From contig JABFVP010000721.1 of the NCBI GenBank assembly GCA_013362725.1, positions 1 through 14,799 of the forward strand: DNA of 14,799 nucleotides, given 5' to 3'. Source of the stretch: Cupriavidus sp. Its GTDB lineage: Bacteria > Pseudomonadota > Gammaproteobacteria > Burkholderiales > Burkholderiaceae. The notes below the pieces were generated by a model. It made no database searches. It saw only the letters and a list, made by a program, of their open reading frames with translations, and had not been told where the DNA came from. Below, one piece after another: positions 6,512 to 12,549 of the stretch. Made by a program: the position numbers and the translations under genes. The stretch's first letter is position 1. Each line of letters begins with the position of its first letter.

Positions 6512-7821
6512 CAGGCTTGCCCTCCCTTGCCGCTCATCGCCTTCTCGGCCGCCTTCAGGCCGCGCTTGAGATCGTCGATCAGGTCGTCAGGATCTTCCAG
6601 GCCGATCGACAGCCGGATCGTGCCTTCGGTGATGCCCGCCGATTGCAGCGCGGACGCATCCATGCGGAAGTGCGTGGTCGAGGCAGGATGGATCACCAGC
6701 GAGCGCGCGTCGCCGACATTGGCCAGGTGCGAGAACAGCGCCAGGCTTTCGATAAAGCGCTGGCCGGCCAGCCGGTTGCCCTTCAGGTTGAAGCTGAACA
6801 CCGCGCCGCAGCCGCGCGGCAGCAGGCGCTTGGCCAGCTCGTAGTCGGGGTGCGATTCCAGTTCCGGGTACGACACCGACTCGACCATCGGGTGCGAGAC
6901 CAGGAACTGCACCACCTTGCGGGTGTTGTCGACATGGCGGCTCATGCGCAGCGGCAGCGTCTCGACGCCCTGCAGCAGCTGCCACGCCGCCATCGGGTTC
7001 ATGCAGGCGCCGAAATCGCGCAGCCCTTCACGACGCGCGCGCAGCAGGAACGGCGCCACCGTGCTTTCCTCGGTGAACACCATGTTGTGGAACCCCTCGT
7101 AGGGCTCGGACAGCTCCGGGAAGCGCCCCGAGGCGTCGAAGTCGAAGGTGCCGCCCTCGACCAGCACGCCGCCGATGGTGGTGCCGTGGCCGCCCAGGAA
7201 CTTGGTGGCAGAGTGGTAGAGCAGGCCGGCGCCATGGTCGAACGGGCGCAGCAGGTAGGGCGTGGTGAAGGTGGAATCGACCAGCAGCGGAATGCCGTGG
7301 TCCTGGCCCAGCTGCGCCAGGGTCGGGATGTCGAGCACGTCCAGGCCGGGGTTGCCCAGCGTCTCGCCGAACAGCAGCCGCGTCTCGGGCCGGATGGCGG
7401 CGCGCCAGGCGTCGAGGTCGCGCGCCTTGACGAAGGTGGTCTCGATGCCGAAGCGGCGCAGCGTGTAGTGCAGCAGGTTGTGCGAGCCGCCGTACAGCGC
7501 CGACGACGCGACGATATGCGAGCCCGCGCCCATCAGCGTGGCCACCGCCAGGTGCAGCGCGGCCTGGCCCGAGGCCGTGGCGATGGCGCCGGCGCCGTTC
7601 TCGAGCGCGGCGATGCGTTCCTCGAGCACTGCCACGGTGGGGTTGGAAATGCGCGAGTAGACGTGCCCCGCACGCTCCATGTTGAACAGCGACGCGGCGT
7701 GCTCGCTGTCGCGGAACACGAACGACGTGGTCAGGTGGATGGGGGTGGCGCGGGCCCCGGTGGCGGGGTCGGGCGCGGCGCCGGCGTGCAGCGCCAGCGT
7801 GTCGAAGCGGGTTCCGGACAT
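6511..7821 (-). CDS. metY: O-acetylhomoserine sulfhydrylase (aminocarboxypropyltransferase), MetY
   Basis: This 436-residue PLP enzyme of the Cys/Met metabolism family makes homocysteine from O-acetylhomoserine and sulfide in methionine biosynthesis (direct sulfhydrylation), in the cytosol. The N-terminal block FDTLALHAG at 6-14 is followed by PIHLTTSF (27-34) and YSRISNPT (55-62), which contributes phosphate-binding residues from the neighbouring subunit. SGQAA is at 84-88 and GNPGLDVLDI begins at 156. Asp182 in LLVDSTF binds the pyridine nitrogen. Lys207 in HSATKFLGGHG is the Schiff-base lysine. A long insertion (GFHNMVFTEES and onward) and the length of 425-440 favour the MetY type over MetB/MetZ. 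The ATG at 7821 (MSGTRFDTLALHAG) is preferred over upstream GTG 7878 and ATG 7863 because homology starts there; AAGG lies 10 nt upstream. It is followed with overlap by the hydrolase gene. Confidence 0.93.
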   Translation of the reverse strand: MSGTRFDTLALHAGAAPDPATGARATPIHLTTSFVFRDSEHAASLFNMERAGHVYSRISNPTVAVLEERIAALENGAGAIATASGQAALHLAVATLMGAGSHIVASSALYGGSHNLLHYTLRRFGIETTFVKARDLDAWRAAIRPETRLLFGETLGNPGLDVLDIPTLAQLGQDHGIPLLVDSTFTTPYLLRPFDHGAGLLYHSATKFLGGHGTTIGGVLVEGGTFDFDASGRFPELSEPYEGFHNMVFTEESTVAPFLLRARREGLRDFGACMNPMAAWQLLQGVETLPLRMSRHVDNTRKVVQFLVSHPMVESVSYPELESHPDYELAKRLLPRGCGAVFSFNLKGNRLAGQRFIESLALFSHLANVGDARSLVIHPASTTHFRMDASALQSAGITEGTIRLSIGLEDPDDLIDDLKRGLKAAEKAMSGKGGQA

Positions 7822-7910
7822 GGTCGGTCGGCCTTGAGTTGTCTCCGGCCAGCATCGTAGCATCGTGCGCTTGGCCACGGTGCGCCGCCGCCCGCAAACC
7901 GGCCTCCCGC

Positions 7911-7940
7911 TTTACTTTGACGGCGTGTTTGGGCTAGCAT
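7911..7940 (+). promoter_or_regulatory. Weak candidate promoter for the CBS-domain gene
   Basis: TTTACT at 7911-7916 and TAGCAT at 7935-7940 are separated by 18 nt, each matching four of six sigma-70 consensus bases. This would give a leader of about 125 nt before the ATG at 8073. It lies in the 251-nt divergent spacer between metY and the CBS gene. I could not find an equally plausible metY promoter on the minus strand in the same spacer. Confidence 0.25.
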
Positions 7941-7993
7941 CGGCCAACGGGCACACGGTGTCCGCACCCCCACAGACAGATAACAATGTGACC

Positions 7994-8030
7994 GGTATTC
8001 GCCCCCGGTGCCACCGGCCGGCGCGATACC
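7994..8030 (+). other. Structured leader upstream of the CBS-domain gene
   Basis: GGTAT at 7994-7998 can pair with ATACC at 8026-8030. Between them CCGG at 8005-8008 can pair with CCGG at 8014-8017 around a 5-nt loop, giving a small two-level hairpin. It ends 32 nt before the Shine-Dalgarno GGAGA at 8063-8067. No known riboswitch class is recognised. In such GC-rich DNA this could be chance. Confidence 0.25.
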
Positions 8031-8072
8031 CTCAGTTTCAGCTCAGTGTGAGCGCAGGCAGCGGAGACCAAC

Positions 8073-8519
8073 ATGAAAGTCAGCGACATCCTCCAGATCA
8101 AGGGCAATACGCTCTATACCGTGACGCCTGACACCTCCTTGCTGGTTGCCGTGCACACCATGGCCGAGCACGATATCGGCTCGCTGGTGGTGATGGAGTA
8201 CGGCGACCTGGTCGGCATGCTGACCTTCCGCGAGATCATCGAAACCCTGGCCCGCAACAACGGCAACGTCGGCAGCAGCAGCATCCGCAAGGTGATGGAC
8301 GATGCGCCGCTGACCTGCACCATGGAAACCGACGTCAACGAGGTGCGCCGCATGATGCTGGAGCGTCACACCCGCTACCTGCCCGTGCTCGACAACCGCA
8401 CGCTGATGGGCGTGATCTCGTTCTACGACGTCGCCAAGGCCGTGGTCGAGGACCAGAGCTTCGAGAACAAGATGCTCAAGGCCTATATCCGCGACTGGCC
8501 GGAAGAGCGCGCCGAGTGA
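8073..8519 (+). CDS. Stand-alone two-CBS-domain protein
   Basis: This 148-residue soluble protein consists almost entirely of a tandem pair of CBS domains (a Bateman module). CBS1 covers about residues 5-60, with the pattern VTPDTSLLVAVHTMAEHDIG, then SLVVMEYGDLVGMLTFREI. CBS2 covers about 72-130 and ends with RYLPVLDNRTLMGVISFYDV. The repeated D-LVG-LT-RE and LMGVISFYD elements are the adenosine-nucleotide-binding edges of the fold. Such proteins usually sense AMP, ATP, NADH or S-adenosylmethionine derivatives and regulate a partner; no catalytic domain is present. The ATG at 8073 has GGAGA 5 nt upstream. It is divergent from metY, so S-adenosylmethionine sensing is a tempting idea but only an inference. 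The next gene on the strand starts 179 nt later beyond several hairpins. Confidence 0.88.
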   Translation: MKVSDILQIKGNTLYTVTPDTSLLVAVHTMAEHDIGSLVVMEYGDLVGMLTFREIIETLARNNGNVGSSSIRKVMDDAPLTCTMETDVNEVRRMMLERHTRYLPVLDNRTLMGVISFYDVAKAVVEDQSFENKMLKAYIRDWPEERAE

Positions 8520-8520
8520 T

Positions 8521-8536
8521 GGCGCCGGGCGGCGCC
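8521..8536 (+). terminator. Perfect GC hairpin just after the CBS gene
   Basis: GGCGCC at 8521-8526 pairs with GGCGCC at 8531-8536 around the loop GGGC, starting 2 nt after the CBS stop codon. No T-run follows. A second, looser inverted repeat, GAGGCC at 8541-8546 with GGCCTC at 8564-8569, comes directly after it. Confidence 0.35.
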
Positions 8537-8597
8537 GGCTGAGGCCACCCCGAGCCCGCCCCAGGCCTCCTGAAGCCGCCTGCGGACATACCCCCGG

Positions 8598-8631
8598 TTG
8601 CCGCCACCCGGCTGCGGCAAGGTGGCGGCAA
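8598..8631 (+). repeat. 11-bp perfect inverted repeat with an alternative shorter pairing
   Basis: TTGCCGCCACC at 8598-8608 is the exact reverse complement of GGTGGCGGCAA at 8621-8631, with a 12-nt loop. The left arm can instead pair its first 7 bases (TTGCCGC, 8598-8604) with GCGGCAA at 8614-8620, so two mutually exclusive hairpins are possible. It lies 68 nt before the MFS-acyltransferase start. It could be a terminator, an attenuator-like switch or a binding site. Confidence 0.5.
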
Positions 8632-8698
8632 GGCCGCGGCTGCGGCACACTAGCCGGCGTTCCCACTCCGTTGGCGGTCGCTCCCGACCGGCCCCTCC

Positions 8699-10597
8699 AT
8701 GAGCCAACACAGCCAGTTCCGACTGCTCGGCCTGCGCCGTTTCGCGCCGTTCTTCTGGACCCAGTTCCTGGGGGCGATGAACGACAACGTGTTCAAGGTC
8801 GCCTTCACCTCGCTGGTGACGTACCACACCGCGCTGTTCGAGGGCGTTGACGCGCGCAGCGCGGCGTTCCTGATCTCGGCCATCTTTATCGCGCCGTTCG
8901 TGCTGTTCTCGGCCACCAGCGGGCAGATCGCCGACAAGCTGGAGAAGTCTCGCCTGATCCGGCTGGTCAAGTCGCTGGAGATCGCCATCATGGTGCTGGG
9001 CCTGGCCGGCTTTGCCTGGCACAGCGCGCCGCTACTGTACGCCGGCACCTTCCTGATGGGGCTGCATTCCACGCTGTTCGGGCCGGTCAAGTTTGCCTAC
9101 CTGCCGCAGCACCTGGACGAGAGCGAACTGGTCGGCGGCAACGGACTGGTCGAGATGGGCACCTTCGTCGCGATCCTGATCGGCACGCTGATCGGCGGCG
9201 AGCTGGCCGGGCTGCAGCAGGGCGGCGCCATCGTCGGGCCGCTGTACGTGGGCGCGGCGTGCGTGATCATCGCCGTGGCCGGGCGCGTGGTGGCGGGCCG
9301 GATCCCGGCGTCGCCGGCGCCGCAGCCGGACCTGCGCATCAACTGGAACCCGTTTTCCGAGACCTGGCGCAACCTGGTGCTGGCGCGCGGCAACCGCACC
9401 GTGTTCCTCAGCCTGCTTGGCATTTCGTGGCTGTGGTTCCTCGGCGCCACCTTCCTGACCTCGTTCTTCAGCTATGCCAAGGATGTGCTGGGCGGCGACC
9501 AGAACGTGGTGACGCTGCTGCTGGCGGTGTTCTCGCTCGGCATCGGCACCGGTTCGCTGCTGTGCGAGCGCCTGTCCGGGCGCCATGTCGAGATCGGCCT
9601 GGTGCCGTTCGGCTCGATCGGCATGACCGTGTTCGCGGTCGACCTGTACTTTGCCAGCCAGGGGCAGGCGCCGGCCGCGTTGAGCGGCATCGGCGCCTTC
9701 CTGGCCGCGCCGCACCACTGGCGCGTGCTGGCCGACCTGTTCCTGCTGGCGATGTTCGGCGGCTTCTACAGCGTGCCGCTGTACGCGCTGATCCAGAGCC
9801 GCAGCGCGCCCACGCACCGCGCCCGCATCATCGCCGCCAACAACATCCTGAACAGCTTCTTCATGATCGCGGCCTCGCTGCTGGGCGTGGCGCTGACGCA
9901 GGCGGGCTACACCATCCCGCAGCTGTTCCTGGTGGTGGGGCTGCTCAATGCGGTGGTAGCGGTCTATATCTATTCGCTGGTGCCGGAATTCCTGCTGCGC
10001 TTTATCGCGTGGATCCTGGTCCATACCCTCTATCGCCTGCGCCGCATCAACGCCGAGCGCATCCCCGCCGAGGGGCCCGCGGTGCTGGTGTGCAACCACG
10101 TCAGCTTTGCCGATGCGGTGGTGCTGATGGCGTGCAGCCCGCGGCCGGTGCGCTTCGTGATGGACCACAACATCTTCAAGGTGCCGCTGCTGTCGTGGTT
10201 CTTCCGCCAGGCGCGCGCGATCCCGATCGCGCCGGCGCACCAGGATCCCGAGATGCTCGGGCGCGCCTACGACAGCGTGGCCCAGGCGCTGGACGACGGC
10301 GACCTCGTCTGCATCTTCCCCGAAGGCAAGATTACCGCTACCGGCGACATCAATCCGTTCAAGCAGGGCGTGCAGCAGATCATCCGCCGCACCCCGGTGC
10401 CAGTGGTGCCGATGGCGCTGCGCGGGCTGTGGGGCAGCTTCTTCTCGCGCAAGGGCGCGCCGGCGATGTCGCGGCCGTTCCGGCGCGGCATCCTGAACCG
10501 GCTCGAGCTGGTCGTGGGCGAACCGGTGCCGCCCGAGTCGGCCACGCCGGAAGGCCTGCAGCAGATGGTGCAGGCCCTGCGCGGCGACTGGCGCTAG
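8699..10597 (+). CDS. MFS lysophospholipid transporter fused to PlsC-type acyltransferase (LplT-Aas like)
   Basis: This 632-residue inner-membrane protein combines two functions. Residues 1 to about 430 form an MFS transporter of the LplT type: it opens with RRFAPFFWTQFLGAMNDNVFK (13-33), whose QFLGAxNDN element is characteristic of LplT, followed by about 12 hydrophobic helices. From about 445 to the end is a PlsC-like acyltransferase, with the HX4D catalytic motif NHVSFAD (His467, Asp472), the IFPEG block at 539-543, and VVPMALRG after it. The combination is expected to flip lysophospholipids inward and re-acylate them, which repairs membrane lipids. E. coli splits this between LplT and Aas. 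The AMP-binding acyl-ACP synthetase domain found at the end of Aas is absent here, since the protein stops after PlsC. The ATG at 8699 lacks a clear Shine-Dalgarno, but homology begins within a dozen residues. Confidence 0.9.
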   Translation: MSQHSQFRLLGLRRFAPFFWTQFLGAMNDNVFKVAFTSLVTYHTALFEGVDARSAAFLISAIFIAPFVLFSATSGQIADKLEKSRLIRLVKSLEIAIMVLGLAGFAWHSAPLLYAGTFLMGLHSTLFGPVKFAYLPQHLDESELVGGNGLVEMGTFVAILIGTLIGGELAGLQQGGAIVGPLYVGAACVIIAVAGRVVAGRIPASPAPQPDLRINWNPFSETWRNLVLARGNRTVFLSLLGISWLWFLGATFLTSFFSYAKDVLGGDQNVVTLLLAVFSLGIGTGSLLCERLSGRHVEIGLVPFGSIGMTVFAVDLYFASQGQAPAALSGIGAFLAAPHHWRVLADLFLLAMFGGFYSVPLYALIQSRSAPTHRARIIAANNILNSFFMIAASLLGVALTQAGYTIPQLFLVVGLLNAVVAVYIYSLVPEFLLRFIAWILVHTLYRLRRINAERIPAEGPAVLVCNHVSFADAVVLMACSPRPVRFVMDHNIFKVPLLSWFFRQARAIPIAPAHQDPEMLGRAYDSVAQALDDGDLVCIFPEGKITATGDINPFKQGVQQIIRRTPVPVVPMALRGLWGSFFSRKGAPAMSRPFRRGILNRLELVVGEPVPPESATPEGLQQMVQALRGDWR

Positions 10598-10618
10598 CCG
10601 ACGCAAAGGCGATCCCCG

Positions 10619-11353
10619 ATGATTACCCTCTACACCTTTGGCCCCGCCTTCGGGCTGCCCGATGCCAGCCCCTTCGTCACCAAGGCCGAAATGCTGCTCA
10701 AGCTGGCCGGCCTGCCATACACGGCGCGCCCCGGCAGCCTGCGGCGCGCGCCCAAGGGCAAGCTGCCGTACCTGGACGACATGGGCCGGATCGTGGCCGA
10801 CTCGACCATGATCCGCTGGCATATCGAGAAGACTTACCACATCGATTTCGACGCGGGCCTGAGCCCGGCCGAGCGCGGCATCGCCTGGGCCGCCGAGAAG
10901 CTGATGGAGGACCATCTCTACTGGGCGGTGGCGCGGGTGCGCTGGCTGGACCAGGCCAATTTCGACAAGGGCCCGGCCCAGTTCTTCCGCAGCGTGCCGG
11001 CGCCGGTGCGCGGCCTGGCCGAGCGGCTGGTGCGCTACAAGGTGCGCAAGACGCTGTGGGGGCAGGGCCTGGGCCGGCATAGCGAGGAAGAACTGGTGGC
11101 GCTGGCGAGCAAGGGCGTGGCCTCGATCGCCGACATCCTGGGCGACAAGCGCTACCTGATGGGCGACCAGCCGTGCGGGGCCGATGCCACGCTGTTCGCC
11201 TTTGCCGGCAGCCTGCTGTGCCCCGTATTCGACACTCCGATCCGCACCGCGGCCGAGGGGCATGCCAACCTGGTGGCCTATATGGCGCGGATGCGCGCCG
11301 AGTTCTATCCGGAGCTGGCCGCCGGAGCGGTGCCGCAGGGCTTGGTCGCCTGA
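10619..11353 (+). CDS. Glutathione S-transferase-fold protein, Fax/metaxin-like
   Basis: This 244-residue soluble protein has an N-terminal thioredoxin-like domain and an all-helical C-terminal domain. The opening ITLYTFGPAFGLPDASPF is followed by an amphipathic helix (VTKAEMLLKLAGLPY). KGKLPYLDDMG at 46-56 holds the cis-proline (Pro50), and VADSTMI at 59-65 contributes the Asp-Ser pair that binds the glutathione gamma-glutamyl group in GSTs. The C-terminal segment LMGDQPCGADATLFAFAGSLL is the N-cap-like element of the last domain. The arrangement fits the failed-axon-connections/metaxin-like GST subfamily better than classical beta-class GSTs. No catalytic Cys is seen at the usual N-terminal position; Ser17 or Tyr5 might substitute. 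The true substrate is unknown. AAAGG lies 9 nt before the ATG. It starts 21 nt after the acyltransferase gene, so they are likely co-transcribed. Confidence 0.85.
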   Translation: MITLYTFGPAFGLPDASPFVTKAEMLLKLAGLPYTARPGSLRRAPKGKLPYLDDMGRIVADSTMIRWHIEKTYHIDFDAGLSPAERGIAWAAEKLMEDHLYWAVARVRWLDQANFDKGPAQFFRSVPAPVRGLAERLVRYKVRKTLWGQGLGRHSEEELVALASKGVASIADILGDKRYLMGDQPCGADATLFAFAGSLLCPVFDTPIRTAAEGHANLVAYMARMRAEFYPELAAGAVPQGLVA

Positions 11354-11398
11354 GCGTTTCCGCACCGCCAGTGGCCGCCCGGGCATCGCCATTGGCCT

Positions 11399-11404
11399 TA
11401 CAAT
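11399..11404 (+). promoter_or_regulatory. Weak candidate -10 box upstream of aroC
   Basis: TACAAT at 11399-11404 matches five of six bases of the sigma-70 -10 consensus and would give a leader of about 28 nt before the aroC ATG. No acceptable -35 lies 16-18 nt upstream. The gap after the GST gene is 85 nt, so aroC could have its own promoter or be read through. Confidence 0.25.
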
Positions 11405-11438
11405 GGAGGCCGTCCCCAATTCCTGTGCGGTTTCCATC

Positions 11439-12548
11439 ATGTCCGGCAACACCCTTGGCCTGCTTTTCACTGTCACCACCTTCGGCGAATCGCACGGGCC
11501 GGCCATCGGCGCAGTGGTGGACGGCTGCCCGCCGGGCCTGGCGCTGACCGAGGCCGACATCCAGGGCGACCTGGACCGCCGCAAGCCCGGCACCTCGCGC
11601 CACGTCACCCAGCGCAAGGAACCGGACCAGGTCGAGATCCTGTCCGGCGTGTTCGAGGGCAAGACCACCGGCACCCCGATCTGCCTGCTGATCCGCAACA
11701 CCGACCAGCGCAGCAAGGACTACGGCAACATCGTCGAAACCTTCCGCCCGGGCCATGCCGACTATACCTACTGGCAGAAGTACGGCATCCGCGACTATCG
11801 CGGCGGCGGCCGCTCGTCGGCGCGCCTGACCGCACCGGTGGTGGCGGCGGGCGCGGTGGCCAAGAAGTGGCTGCGCGAGCAGTACGGCACCGAGATCCGG
11901 GGCTATATGTCGCAGCTGGGCGAGATCGCGGTGCCGTTCACCGACTGGTCGCATGTGCCGGAGAACCCGTTCTTCGCCGCCAACGCCGACATCATCCCCG
12001 AGCTCGAAACCTATATGGACGCGCTGCGCCGCGACGGCGACTCGGTCGGCGCGCGCATCGAGGTGGTAGCCAGCAACGTGCCCGTGGGCCTGGGCGAGCC
12101 GCTGTTCGACAAGCTCGATGCCGATATCGCGCACGCCATGATGGGCATCAACGCGGTCAAGGGCGTCGAGATCGGCGCCGGCTTCGACAGCGTCGCGCAG
12201 CGCGGCAGCGTCCATGGCGACGAACTCACCGCCGCGGGCTTCCGCACCAACAACGCCGGCGGCGTGCTGGGCGGCATCTCCACCGGGCAGGACATCACCG
12301 TGTCGCTGGCGATCAAGCCGACCTCGTCGATCCGCACCCCGCGCGAATCGATCGACAAGGCCGGCAACGCCGCCACCGTCGAGACCTTCGGCCGCCACGA
12401 TCCGTGCGTGGGCATCCGCGCCACGCCGATCGCCGAGGCCATGCTGGCGCTGGTGCTGATCGACCACGCGCTGCGCCACCGCGCCCAGTGCGGCGACGTC
12501 CGCGTCGAAACGCCGCGCATCCCCGCGCAGGCCGGCCAGACCCGCTGA
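11439..12548 (+). CDS. aroC: Chorismate synthase
   Basis: This 369-residue enzyme converts 5-enolpyruvylshikimate-3-phosphate to chorismate using reduced FMN, the last step of the common aromatic pathway in the cytosol. Signature 1, TFGESHGPAIG, is at 14-24 with the active-site His19. FRPGHADYTY contains His106, the second catalytic histidine. GGGRSSARLTA (122-132) is signature 2, which binds substrate and flavin phosphates. RHDPCVGIRATPIAEAM starting at 319 is signature 3. Length agrees with bacterial AroC (about 360). I use the ATG at 11439 because MSGNTLG is the conserved N-terminus; an in-frame ATG at 11403 would add 12 non-conserved residues. No strong Shine-Dalgarno is present. The MFS gene starts 1 nt after its stop, so downstream translation is probably coupled. 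Confidence 0.97.
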   Translation: MSGNTLGLLFTVTTFGESHGPAIGAVVDGCPPGLALTEADIQGDLDRRKPGTSRHVTQRKEPDQVEILSGVFEGKTTGTPICLLIRNTDQRSKDYGNIVETFRPGHADYTYWQKYGIRDYRGGGRSSARLTAPVVAAGAVAKKWLREQYGTEIRGYMSQLGEIAVPFTDWSHVPENPFFAANADIIPELETYMDALRRDGDSVGARIEVVASNVPVGLGEPLFDKLDADIAHAMMGINAVKGVEIGAGFDSVAQRGSVHGDELTAAGFRTNNAGGVLGGISTGQDITVSLAIKPTSSIRTPRESIDKAGNAATVETFGRHDPCVGIRATPIAEAMLALVLIDHALRHRAQCGDVRVETPRIPAQAGQTR

Positions 12549-12549
12549 C

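Noticed and set aside
6517..7860. A 447-codon plus-strand open frame antisense to metY
   Set aside because: The minus-strand metY product has all PLP-enzyme motifs. The plus-strand translation has none and shows shadow-type composition.
7822..8072. A SAM or SAH riboswitch in the metY / CBS spacer
   Set aside because: I looked for a conserved core and a terminator hairpin on the metY strand and could not recognise any known class. Only a small generic hairpin at 7994-8030 is present, on the CBS side.
9032..11716. An 894-codon open frame on the minus strand across the MFS-acyltransferase, GST and aroC genes
   Set aside because: It is antisense to three well-supported genes. Its product is rich in Arg, His, Gln and Ala without domain-like motifs, as expected when GC-rich third positions remove stop codons from the opposite strand.
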